Assembly: GCA_945875915.1 (NCBI GenBank)
Contig: CAMCMT010000004.1
Span: 1-64,000 of the forward strand
Origin: Synechococcus sp. UW140
Lineage (GTDB): Bacteria > Cyanobacteriota > Cyanobacteriia > PCC-6307 > Cyanobiaceae
Reading direction: 5' to 3'
Length of the DNA stretch: 64,000 nucleotides
Part shown: positions 53,309-61,167 of the stretch, in pieces
How the letters are laid out: the number at the start of each line of letters is the position of its first letter
How positions within the stretch are numbered: the first letter of the stretch is position 1
The notes under the pieces: generated by a model
Seen by the model: the letters and a program-made list of their open reading frames with translations, nothing else
The model's database searches: none
Told to the model about the DNA's origin: nothing
Translations under genes and position numbers: made by a program

Positions 53309-53824
53309 ATGGTTGCCCTCTATGCCCCCTACTGCCGAGGCTCTGAGCAGCCCCAACTGCTGGACCTAACCCTTGAAAAGCTTTTAACCAGGAGGCTTAA
53401 CGGCAATCGCCAGCTCAAGCCCGACGGCAGTCATCCGTTTGAACTCACCTGGCAACCCGGGGAATCGCCCCAGGAGCCAAGCCAGTGCCAACTGAGCTTT
53501 CCAAAAATCCAGGCGGTGACCTACAACTTTTCGGTGCCCACAGCCCAGCTCGTGCTGTGGCTGATGCAAATTTTGGACTCTGGGCCGGCCTCCCATCCCC
53601 CAGGGCTACCGCCCCTCCAGCGGCCAGCCCCGCCCCTGCCCGGCCCAAGACTTGGCCTACCCACCCCCTCCCTGCCCCTGCCACCGCTGCCCTTGGCAGC
53701 CCCATTCCGGCAAGCGCGGCCGCCAGCTAACTTCGCGGCCGAGGCCGGTGGCACCCCCGATCTGCCGGATAGTTTTTGGTGCTGGCTGCTCGTGGGCCAC
53801 TTACCGCCAGAGCGATCCGCCTAG
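53309..53824 (+). CDS. conserved protein with proline-rich middle, unknown function
   Basis: ATG 53309 follows GGAAGG with 7-base spacing and gives 171 residues. The N-terminal half is compact (LLDLTLEKLLTRRLNG; SFPKIQAVTYNFSVPTAQLV, LWLMQIL). The middle 60 residues are about one-third proline with Leu/Pro/Gly repeats, and a short end (LPDSFWCWLLVGHLP) looks conserved. I recognise no family. A proline-rich linker between two binding segments is the likely architecture. Confidence 0.6.
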   Translation: MVALYAPYCRGSEQPQLLDLTLEKLLTRRLNGNRQLKPDGSHPFELTWQPGESPQEPSQCQLSFPKIQAVTYNFSVPTAQLVLWLMQILDSGPASHPPGLPPLQRPAPPLPGPRLGLPTPSLPLPPLPLAAPFRQARPPANFAAEAGGTPDLPDSFWCWLLVGHLPPERSA

Positions 53825-53860
53825 ATTCGCGCCACCGCAGCCGCGCCCGGGGCAACCGCC

Positions 53861-55048
53861 ATGCCTTTAACCAGGGTTTCCCCATCCCCACCAGCCTTAA
53901 GCGAGCCGGGACCGGTATTACTGGTCGGTTCGTGCGAACCATTCAGCGGCAAATCAACCCTTGTGCTCGGCCTGGCCCGGCAGCTGATCGACAAGGGGGC
54001 CCAGATTCGTTTTGGCAAACCCCTGGGCACCAGTGACGAGGCCGAGCGCAAGGCGGCTGGGCCGGATTCCGGTCCGAGCAGCTCGCCCACGCCGGACAGC
54101 ACCCCAACCGAGGGGGTGGTCCTGGATGCGGACGTGCGCTTCGTGGGCGAAATCCTCGGCCTCAGCCCCGAACAGCTCCTGCCCTCTTTGCACCTGTCCG
54201 ATCCGAGCACGGCGAGGGCTCGGCTGCTCTCCGGCGACCTGGACGCGGGCCAGGGCCTGGGCCGGTTGCAGGCCCAGCTAGGCAACGGCATCAATCAGAT
54301 CACCTTGCTGGAGATGGCGGGCAGCCTGTCGGAAGGACTGCTCTATGGCCTGAGCCTGCCCCAGCTCGCCCACCAACTCCAGGCTCCGGTGGTGCTGGTG
54401 CACCCATGGAGTGATGCCCGTAGCGTCGATCCCCTGCTGGAGGCCTTCGGCCAACTTGGTTCCCTGTTGGCTGGGGTTGTGCTCAATGGGGTCGCCCCCG
54501 AGACCGTGGCCGGCCTGCTAGACGCCGAGGTGCCCGCCCTAGAGCGGTTGGGGATCCCTGTGTACGGAGTCATGCCCCGCAGCCCCCTGCTGCGCAGCGT
54601 CACGGTGGAGGAACTGGCCTGGCGCCTGGAGGCCCGGGTGCTCTGTTGCCGAGAACGGCTCGATCTGCTCGTGGAAACCCTCAGCATCGGCGCCATGAAT
54701 GTCAACTCGGCCATGGAGTTTTTCCGGCGGCGTCGCAACATGGCCGTGGTAACGGGGGCCGACCGCACCGACATCCAACTGGCAGCCCTAGAGGCCTCCA
54801 CCCAGTGCCTGATCCTCACCGGTGCCGGCGAACCCCTGCCCCAGCTGATTTCCCGCGCCGAAGAACTCGACGTCCCCCTGCTCAAGGTGGAGCATGACAC
54901 CTTGAGCACGGTCGAAGTGATCGAAAGAACCTTCGGCCACATGCGCCTGAACGAAGCGGTGAAGGCCACCTATGCCGTCCGCCTCGTGGCGGAACATTGC
55001 CAGTTCGATCGCCTCGATGCCCGCTTGCGCTTGCCGGTTCCGGCCTGA
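53861..55048 (+). CDS. BioD-like P-loop / DRTGG-domain protein
   Basis: The 395 residues begin with a P-loop (GSCEPFSGKST, Lys31) of the dethiobiotin-synthetase-like kind. A DRTGG domain follows (about 215-320; AMNVNSAMEFFRRRRNMAVV, TGADRTDIQLAALEA). A last domain ends the protein. This is the layout of the N-terminal regulatory part of long phosphotransacetylases; the transferase domain is absent. In cyanobacteria it stands alone. A nucleotide-sensing role is likely but unproven. Confidence 0.8.
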   Translation: MPLTRVSPSPPALSEPGPVLLVGSCEPFSGKSTLVLGLARQLIDKGAQIRFGKPLGTSDEAERKAAGPDSGPSSSPTPDSTPTEGVVLDADVRFVGEILGLSPEQLLPSLHLSDPSTARARLLSGDLDAGQGLGRLQAQLGNGINQITLLEMAGSLSEGLLYGLSLPQLAHQLQAPVVLVHPWSDARSVDPLLEAFGQLGSLLAGVVLNGVAPETVAGLLDAEVPALERLGIPVYGVMPRSPLLRSVTVEELAWRLEARVLCCRERLDLLVETLSIGAMNVNSAMEFFRRRRNMAVVTGADRTDIQLAALEASTQCLILTGAGEPLPQLISRAEELDVPLLKVEHDTLSTVEVIERTFGHMRLNEAVKATYAVRLVAEHCQFDRLDARLRLPVPA

Positions 55049-55118
55049 AGAAGGCCGCTTACTGGCTGCATCGCGGCTTCAATACTGCTAGTTTCAGATT
55101 GCAATTAGAGGGCGATTG

Positions 55119-55631
55119 GTGACCCGGTCCCTAGATCTGCCCGCCCTGGACCGCATCGACACCCTGGCTCAGGAGCTGGCCCTGCTCCAGGATCAGGGCA
55201 AACGCCGCATCGCCATCCTGGGCAGCCGCCATGTGCCGGTTGTGTCCGTGCATCTGGTAGAGCTGGTGGCCCGCTCCCTCGCCCAGGAAGGCCACAGCTT
55301 GATCACTTCCGGTGCCCTGGGGGTGAACTCGGCTGTGATTCGCAGCGTGCTGGATGTGGATCCCGCCCGCCTGACCGTATTACTACCCCAGAGCCTCGAT
55401 CGCCAACCGAGCGAATCCCGCGACCAATTGGAGCGGGTGCTGAACTTGGTGGAGAAACCGGAGCACAATGAACTGCCCCTGCCGATGGCCAGCAGCCTCT
55501 GCAACCAGGAAATCATCAGCCGCTGTGACCAGCTGATCTGTTATGCCTTCCACGACAGTGAAACCCTGCTGGCCAGTTGTCGCATCGCCGAAGACATGGG
55601 CAAGGTTGTGAGCCTGATGTTCTTCGACTGA
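55119..55631 (+). CDS. DprA/SMF-like Rossmann-fold protein
   Basis: GTG 55119 is preceded by GAGGG with 6-base spacing; TTG 55116 is also possible. The 170 residues form a Rossmann fold: IAILGSRHVPVVSVHLVELV, SLITSGALGVNSAVIRSVL, LTVLLPQSLDRQP. G-S-R and S-G-A-x-G-x-x-x-A match the nucleotide-binding fold of DprA and LOG-like proteins. The DNA-binding parts of full DprA are missing, so a role in DNA uptake is not implied. It is 70 bases after the BioD-like gene. Confidence 0.65.
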   Translation: MTRSLDLPALDRIDTLAQELALLQDQGKRRIAILGSRHVPVVSVHLVELVARSLAQEGHSLITSGALGVNSAVIRSVLDVDPARLTVLLPQSLDRQPSESRDQLERVLNLVEKPEHNELPLPMASSLCNQEIISRCDQLICYAFHDSETLLASCRIAEDMGKVVSLMFFD

Positions 55632-55724
55632 GGCCCCTATGGCTGGAGGCCAAGGCCAAGCACCGGGCCTGCAGGGGATCAATGGCTTGGGATTCGATGG
55701 GGATGGGGTGGGAGAGCCAGCCGC

Positions 55725-56180
55725 TCAACCCGCCAACAACCCCAACATCCCTGCGCCGTAGAGCAGGGTGGTGCAGAACAAAGCCATGGCCCAGCAGAGC
55801 GAGCGCAGCAGCGGCTTGTTGCTCACATAGGCGCCGACATAGACGAACCGCAAGAGGGGGTGGGCCAGGGCAACCGCTGCGGCCCAGGGAGCCGTAACCC
55901 CCACTAATAGGCAGAGCAGGGCCGCGGGGGCATGAAGCACAAAGGCTTCAAAGCAATTTTGATGGGCCCAACTTGCGCGCTGGCCCCAGGCAGGCAAGCG
56001 CTCAAACATCGCCCGGGGGGCCGCAATGTCAGCCATCGTGAAATTGGATTGGGACCGGGCCGCCCCGAGCGGCACGATGCTCCCCACCAGCACCAGCGCG
56101 GCCAACACCAGGGACCAGGCAAAGGGCGCCGAGGCCGAGGGGCCCAGCAGGCCCGGCGACGTAAAAGCGAAGAAAATCAT
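55725..56180 (-). CDS. MAPEG-family membrane protein
   Basis: This 151-residue protein has four hydrophobic helices (FAWSLVLAALVLVGSIVPL, VLHAPAALLCLLVGV, WAAAVALAHPLLRFVYVGAY, ALFCTTLLYGAGMLGLL). It has the family's R-x-x-x-A-H-x-N-x-x-E-x-F motif as RASWAHQNCFEAFV. MAPEG enzymes act on glutathione-conjugated or hydroperoxide lipids, but bacterial members are mostly uncharacterised. It is the only minus-strand gene between about 53.2 and 61.2 kb. Confidence 0.85.
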   Translation of the reverse strand: MIFFAFTSPGLLGPSASAPFAWSLVLAALVLVGSIVPLGAARSQSNFTMADIAAPRAMFERLPAWGQRASWAHQNCFEAFVLHAPAALLCLLVGVTAPWAAAVALAHPLLRFVYVGAYVSNKPLLRSLCWAMALFCTTLLYGAGMLGLLAG

Positions 56181-56629
56181 GGTTGCAATGGTGGCTGCCT
56201 CTTTCTAAGGCGCCGGTGGTGAAACCCTGTTGCAAGGGGCCGGCGAAAGCCGACGCCAGTGGGGCCAAGGGCTGCCTCCGCATCCATTGGCAACGCTTGC
56301 CCTGGACCACCCATTGATAAGCAACGCTGTGCTGCCCCGTTTTCCCCGGCTGTCCGTGGTTTTCCCCAGAAAAGGGGAGCTTTTCCCCCAGCGCCCCAGC
56401 CGAGACCCCGCCAGGGCTGATGGCCTCTGCCAATCCCTGGGGAATGGTCCCCTTCCCCTTGACGGCCATGGGCCCATCGCCTCGCCAGGACCCTGACAAG
56501 AGCGCCAGCGCCCCAAGGCCAAGTGGCTGGCAACTTCGCAGTGGTTGTCCCACGGGTCCAGAAGTCCAGGGCCCGCTTGCACGGCAGGGGATGGTTAGGG
56601 GGTCGAAGACCGTCAAGCAGCCAGAACAC
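56181..56629. other. 449-base gap without a supported gene
   Basis: Open frames in both directions give no protein-like sequence. The stretch contains C-runs and G-runs able to pair (GTTTTCCCCAGAAAAGGGGA near 56358-56377), and the minus strand could fold strongly. I tested by eye for RNase P RNA, tmRNA and SRP RNA hallmarks and found none. A structured RNA cannot be excluded. Confidence 0.4.
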
Positions 56630-56872
56630 ATGAACCAAATCCCCGACCACGCGCCCCGCAGTGTCTCCGTTGAGAACCAGTTTCCCGAGGACCTGTTCGA
56701 CGCCATGCGGGAGTTTGTTCGCGTGCATCCCCAATGGGACCAATACCGCCTGATGCAAGCGGCCCTGGCCGGTTTTCTCTTCCAGCAAGGCTGCCAAGAC
56801 CGGGCCGTGGCCCGGCACTACCTAGACGGCCTCTTCCAGCGGGAAGGGAGTGCCCAAAGGCGGCCCAGTTGA
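56630..56872 (+). CDS. DUF2811 protein
   Basis: ATG 56630 gives 80 residues with the DUF2811 pattern: VSVENQFPEDLFDAMREFV, HPQWDQYRLMQAALAGFL, then FQQGCQDRAVARHYLDGLF. The family is small and cyanobacterial, and its function is unknown. The frame is open upstream to 56420, but those codons read unlike a protein. Confidence 0.8.
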   Translation: MNQIPDHAPRSVSVENQFPEDLFDAMREFVRVHPQWDQYRLMQAALAGFLFQQGCQDRAVARHYLDGLFQREGSAQRRPS

Positions 56873-56925
56873 TCGAAACACTGCCAGCAGGCTGGTCAGC
56901 TGTATAGAACTGTCCCCCATCCACA

Positions 56926-57702
56926 ATGAACACCATGCTCCTGGCGGTTAGCGGTGCCTCCGGTAAAACCGGCTGGCGGGTGGTTCAGGAGGCCCTGGCC
57001 CGGGGCCATCAAGTGCGGGCCCTGCTCCGCCCCGGTTCAGAGGTGCCCCCAGGCCTGGATGGGGCCGAACTGGTGCGCCTGGAGCTAGGGGATGGCCCAG
57101 CCCTGGCCCAAGCCCTAGGAGGCTGCCAAGCCCTGGTGATCGCCACTGGCGCCAGGCCGGGCATCGACCTCACGGCGCCCCTGCGGGTGGATGCCTGGGC
57201 CGTGGGCAGCCAGGTCCGGGCCTGCGAAGCGATTGGGGTGAACCGGGTGCTGTTGGTCAGCTCCCTCTGCTCTGGCCTGTGGTGGCATGCCCTCAACCTT
57301 TTCGGCCTGATCCTGGTGGTGAAGCGACTGGGTGAACGGGCACTCGAGCGCAGCAGCCTGGCTTGGACGGTCATCCGCCCCGGCGGCCTGAGCGAATCGG
57401 AAACCGGGCTTGATCAAGAACAGATGAAATACTCCAAGGCAGGCCAACAACAGGACGGCCGCATTCCGCGCCGGCTCGTGGCCCAGGTGTGTCTCGAGGC
57501 CCTAGAAACGCCCCTCAGCCAGAAGAGGATCATCGAAATCACCAGCAAGTCTGCCGTTGGAGCCAGCGATGGCCCAAAGAACCCCAAAACAGACAGCGCT
57601 GAAACGGGCAGCACTGAGGAGATCAATGCTAAAAGCTGTGGAGCCGTGATCACCGCAAGTAGCACGACAGGACTGGCAAGTTGGCTATCGACGAACCCCT
57701 AG
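56926..57702 (+). CDS. NAD(P)-binding protein, NmrA-like/atypical SDR
   Basis: The 258 residues start with AVSGASGKTGWRVVQEALARG, the G-x-x-G-x-x-G fold of NAD(P)-binding atypical SDRs. They continue with LVIATGARPG, VNRVLLVSSLC and WTVIRPGGL, all normal for the family. The fold should end near residue 205 (IIEITS). Another 50 residues of Ser/Thr/Lys-rich sequence follow, ending near a palindrome, and may be read from former intergenic DNA. Substrate unknown. Confidence 0.75.
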   Translation: MNTMLLAVSGASGKTGWRVVQEALARGHQVRALLRPGSEVPPGLDGAELVRLELGDGPALAQALGGCQALVIATGARPGIDLTAPLRVDAWAVGSQVRACEAIGVNRVLLVSSLCSGLWWHALNLFGLILVVKRLGERALERSSLAWTVIRPGGLSESETGLDQEQMKYSKAGQQQDGRIPRRLVAQVCLEALETPLSQKRIIEITSKSAVGASDGPKNPKTDSAETGSTEEINAKSCGAVITASSTTGLASWLSTNP

Positions 57703-57724
57703 AACAGCTTCCATCTTTGGCGAT

Positions 57725-57803
57725 CATGTTCGACACTTGACCCCCTAAAAGCGATGCATCAGATCTGGGGCCCCCCTTAGGGGCAGAGCCATGTCCGAAC
57801 ATG
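57725..57803. repeat. 79-base long imperfect palindrome, MITE-like
   Basis: CATGTTCG (57725-57732) pairs with CGAACATG (57796-57803), ACA (57733-57735) with TGT (57792-57794), and CCCCTAA (57742-57748) with TTAGGGG (57777-57783). The outer ends TGTTCGACA and TGTCCGAACA look like transposon termini with a 60-base interior, and no gene is inside. No target-site duplication was recognised. Confidence 0.4.
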
Positions 57804-57919
57804 GGCTCGGGGTGCTGCTGGATTGGGGAACGGGTTTGACCAACCGGGCAGAGTGTCTTCCATGTCCGCGCCGGCTAGCGGCCAGGATTGCGTCAAACGA
57901 CCAAGCCACCAGCCTGCCG

Positions 57920-58903
57920 ATGCCGATCGTTTGCGCCGAGCGCCTCAGCAAGACCTACCGGGTCAGCCAGAAACAGCCGGGTCTGGGCGGAACCCTGCGC
58001 CATTTCTTCTGGCGCCGCAGCCGCTTGGTAGAGGCCGTCCGGGAGATCAGTTTCTCGATCGAGCCCGGCGAGATGGTGGGCTTCCTCGGAGCCAATGGCG
58101 CTGGCAAAACCACCACGCTGAAAATGCTCAGCGGCCTGGTTTATCCCAGTGGCGGCAACCTGCTGGTGGCAGGCCATAGCCCCCAACGCCGCCAAGCCAG
58201 CTTCCTACGCAACATCACCCTGGTGATGGGCCAAAAGCAGCAGCTGATCTGGGACCTGCCACCACTGGATTCCTTTCGGGTGAATGCGGCGGTTTACGGA
58301 CTTGATGAGCGCGAAACCAAGCGGCGCATCAACGAATTGGCCGAGATGTTGGAGCTGGGCGAGGAACTCACCCGGCCGGTGCGCAAATTATCCCTAGGCG
58401 AACGCATGAAGGCCGAGCTGCTTGCAGCCCTGCTGCACCGCCCCTCCCTGCTGTTTCTCGATGAACCCACCCTGGGCCTGGATGTCAACGCCCAGGCGCG
58501 GGTGCGCACCTTCCTGGCCGACTACAACCGCCGCCACGGTGCCACCGTGCTGCTCACCAGCCACTACATGGCCGATATCACCGCCCTCTGTCCGAGGGTT
58601 TTGCTGATCCACCAGGGCGGCCTCTTCTATGACGGCAGCCTGGAGACCCTGACCCAGCGCCTCTCCCCCTGCCGCCTGGTGAGACTGGAGTTGAAAACCC
58701 CCCTACCGGCCTCTGCATTCAGCTCCTATGGCCAGGTGGAGGCCATCGATGGCCGCGAGGTGAAACTGCTGATCGCCCGGGACCAACTCACCGGCGTCGT
58801 GGCACGGCTGCTGGGGAACCTGGAGGTGCTGGACCTGGAGGTGGCAGATCCACCGATTGAGGATGTTATCGGCCAACTGTTCCAACGGGGAGTTGTGCAA
58901 TGA
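57920..58903 (+). CDS. ABC transporter ATP-binding protein (ABC-2 exporter)
   Basis: ATG 57920 gives 327 residues. Walker A is GANGAGKTTT (about 57), the signature LSLGERMK (about 157), Walker B LLFLDEPTLGLD (about 178), and a switch His occurs in LLTSHYMAD. The C-terminal 80 residues form the regulatory tail usual in these exporter ATPases. The frame is open back to 57791, but the earlier part overlaps the palindrome. Its stop overlaps the next gene by four bases. Confidence 0.87.
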   Translation: MPIVCAERLSKTYRVSQKQPGLGGTLRHFFWRRSRLVEAVREISFSIEPGEMVGFLGANGAGKTTTLKMLSGLVYPSGGNLLVAGHSPQRRQASFLRNITLVMGQKQQLIWDLPPLDSFRVNAAVYGLDERETKRRINELAEMLELGEELTRPVRKLSLGERMKAELLAALLHRPSLLFLDEPTLGLDVNAQARVRTFLADYNRRHGATVLLTSHYMADITALCPRVLLIHQGGLFYDGSLETLTQRLSPCRLVRLELKTPLPASAFSSYGQVEAIDGREVKLLIARDQLTGVVARLLGNLEVLDLEVADPPIEDVIGQLFQRGVVQ

Positions 58904-59706
58904 GAGGGGCTCAATCCATGCGCATTGCCCGGGTTTTACTCTCCAGCCAATACGCCTACATGCTCGAGTACCGGGCAGAAATTGCCCTGTGGACCCTCTC
59001 TGGAGTGGTGCCTTTCATCATGTTGGCCCTCTGGAGCCAGGTGGATGCCAGCGGCGCAAACCCTGGCGAACTAGGTCTGAATCGGCTGCAGTTGGGTCGC
59101 TATTTCCTATCGGCTTTCATTGTGCGCCAGTTCACGATCGCCTGGGTGGTTTGGGCCTTTGAAGAGGACGCCTTGCAGGGTCGCCTCTCCCATGCCCTCC
59201 TGCAACCCCTCCATCCGCTCTGGCGCTACCTGGCCGCCCACCTAGCCGAACAGGCCACCCGCCTGCCCTTTGTGGCCGTGCTTGTGGGTCTGTTTTTTCT
59301 ACTGCAACCAGACACCGTATGGCTGCCCTCTTTGCCCCAGGCCCTTACGGCGCTGGTGGCGATCTGGATGGCCTTTGCGATCCATTTCCTGTTGCAAAGC
59401 GCCTTTGCCACTCTTTGTTTCTGGAGTGAACGGGCCAGCGCCCTGGAGCGCTTGCTCTACATCCCCTACCTCTTCCTGTCCGGCCTAGTAGCTCCCCTAG
59501 AGGTGTTCCCGCCAGCCGTGCGCGCCTTTGCCCTCTGGACACCCTTTCCGTACATGATTGCCTTTCCAGCCCAGCTGCTTTCAGGAAATCCGCTCACCTT
59601 CAGCGGTGGCTTTGCAGCCATGGCGCTCTGGATCGCCCTGTTGCTTCCCCTAGTAGCGCTGCTCTGGAAGGCAGGGGTACGCCGCTACTCAGCCATGGGG
59701 GCCTGA
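58900..59706 (+). CDS. ABC-2 family permease, first subunit
   Basis: This 268-residue membrane protein has about six helices (IALWTLSGVVPFIMLALW, FLSAFIVRQFTIAWVVWAF, RLPFVAVLVGLFFLL, ALVAIWMAFAIHFLL and others). Its ATG overlaps the ATPase stop (ATGA), and the second permease follows within five bases. This ATPase-plus-two-permeases layout is that of COG4586/4587/3694-type exporters. The substrate is unknown. Confidence 0.82.
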   Translation: MRGAQSMRIARVLLSSQYAYMLEYRAEIALWTLSGVVPFIMLALWSQVDASGANPGELGLNRLQLGRYFLSAFIVRQFTIAWVVWAFEEDALQGRLSHALLQPLHPLWRYLAAHLAEQATRLPFVAVLVGLFFLLQPDTVWLPSLPQALTALVAIWMAFAIHFLLQSAFATLCFWSERASALERLLYIPYLFLSGLVAPLEVFPPAVRAFALWTPFPYMIAFPAQLLSGNPLTFSGGFAAMALWIALLLPLVALLWKAGVRRYSAMGA

Positions 59707-59710
59707 AGCC

Positions 59711-60499
59711 ATGGGCCGCTACCTGCTCACCCTGCGGCGTTTCTGGGCCACGGCCCTGGCGGGCCAACTCGAATATCAGCTCAATTTGCTGATCGACCTG
59801 CTTGCCATGGCCGGCAACCTCGCTGGCAGCCTATTTGTGATCAGCCTTTTTTATGGACCCGGCCGCAGCCTCGGGGGCTGGAGCTGGGAGGCGGCCCTGG
59901 TGGTACTAGGGGTTTATACGGTGCTTGATGGAGTCTGCAGTTCGTTTCTACGGCCTAACTTGAGCACGATTGCCACCCACGTGCAGCAGGGCACCCTGGA
60001 TTTCATCCTGCTCAAACCGATCGATAGTCAGTTCTGGCTGTCTTTTCGAACCTTTTCTCCCGCCGGCCTGCCGGAAATTGGCACGGGACTGGGGCTAATC
60101 CTCTGGGCCGCTGCCAAGGTCGGTGCCTCGCCCAGCCCCACGGGTTTTCTGACGGCGGCGTTGATGCTGGCTTCAAGCCTGGTGATCCTTTACAGCCTCT
60201 GGTTTGGCCTGGCAACCACCTCGATCTGGTTCGTCAAAACCTGGAACGCCACCGAGGTGTTGCGCGCGGCCCTGACGGCAGGACGCTATCCGATCAGCGC
60301 CTACCCCTTGCGCCTGCGCAGTCTGCTCACGGTGGTGCTGCCGGTGGCCTTCCTGACCACGGTGCCGGCCGAAGCCATCCTGGGGCGTATCAGTGTCAAC
60401 ACCGGTGCGGCCTCCCTGCTGATGGCCACGGTCACTCTGATGCTGTGCCGGGGCTTCTGGCGCTATGCCTTGCGCTTTTACACCTCGGCATCGAGTTAA
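59711..60499 (+). CDS. ABC-2 family permease, second subunit
   Basis: This 262-residue membrane protein has about six helices (LLIDLLAMAGNLAGSLFVI, AALVVLGVYTVLDGV, AALMLASSLVILYSLWFGL, VVLPVAFLTTVPAEAILG). It carries the motif THVQQGTLDFILLKPIDSQF, typical of this permease group. It ends the three-gene operon. No terminator was recognised in the 100 bases that follow. Confidence 0.82.
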   Translation: MGRYLLTLRRFWATALAGQLEYQLNLLIDLLAMAGNLAGSLFVISLFYGPGRSLGGWSWEAALVVLGVYTVLDGVCSSFLRPNLSTIATHVQQGTLDFILLKPIDSQFWLSFRTFSPAGLPEIGTGLGLILWAAAKVGASPSPTGFLTAALMLASSLVILYSLWFGLATTSIWFVKTWNATEVLRAALTAGRYPISAYPLRLRSLLTVVLPVAFLTTVPAEAILGRISVNTGAASLLMATVTLMLCRGFWRYALRFYTSASS

Positions 60500-60598
60500 A
60501 CGAGCCGATGGGTCAACAGGGACGGGACCCTTTGTCGGCAAGATCACCGGCCCCCATGCCGGCGATGCGGGAAACTGGAGCGACGACAAGCGCTATCC

Positions 60599-61030
60599 AT
60601 GCCCCAGACCCTGCGGGACCGCCGCTCACCGCTGGTGAGTCTGCGCCCAGCCACCAACGATCAACAGGAGGCGGCCAACACGGATCCAAACTCCCAGGCC
60701 GGAGCCTCCAGTCGGCGCAATGGCTTTGGCGGGGGCTCCAACAAGGGCTCGGCAAAAGCGGGCAAGCCGGGTGCCAAAGGCCGCAAGAAAAAAGGCACCG
60801 GCCTGAGCGCCGCCGATCGGGGACCCCTGGGCAAGGACCCAGACCTGGAAGCGATTGTGGCCAGACAACGGTTGCACCTACCCCTCTCCGGTCGCCTAAG
60901 CGAAGCCGAAGTGACGAGGGCCTGGAAGCTGGCCGCCGGTGAACACCATCCGGACCGGGGCGGCCTGCATGACACCATGCAGCTGATTAACGGTGCCCGG
61001 GACCTGCTGCTGGGCCGTGGACTGGTCTGA
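60599..61030 (+). CDS. small J-domain-like protein
   Basis: The 143 residues end in a half-J-domain: LSEAEVTRAWKLAAGEHHPD, then RGGLHDTMQLINGARDLLL. His-Pro-Asp is the motif by which J-proteins trigger Hsp70 ATPase activity. The preceding 90 residues are low-complexity and basic (GRKKKG, SNKGSAKAGKPGAKG), so it may bind nucleic acid or act as a flexible tether. Such proteins occur in picocyanobacteria; the start is uncertain. Confidence 0.6.
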   Translation: MPQTLRDRRSPLVSLRPATNDQQEAANTDPNSQAGASSRRNGFGGGSNKGSAKAGKPGAKGRKKKGTGLSAADRGPLGKDPDLEAIVARQRLHLPLSGRLSEAEVTRAWKLAAGEHHPDRGGLHDTMQLINGARDLLLGRGLV

Positions 61031-61167
61031 GTGGAGATTTCAGCAGCTGTTTATATTTAGCCACTTAAGCTGCAGGCTTCACCTTGATGATTTATCGCCA
61101 GTGTTCACCCTAGAACTTCTGCATAATTGCGGCATTAATCCTCCTCGCAACTAGATATTTTTAACGG

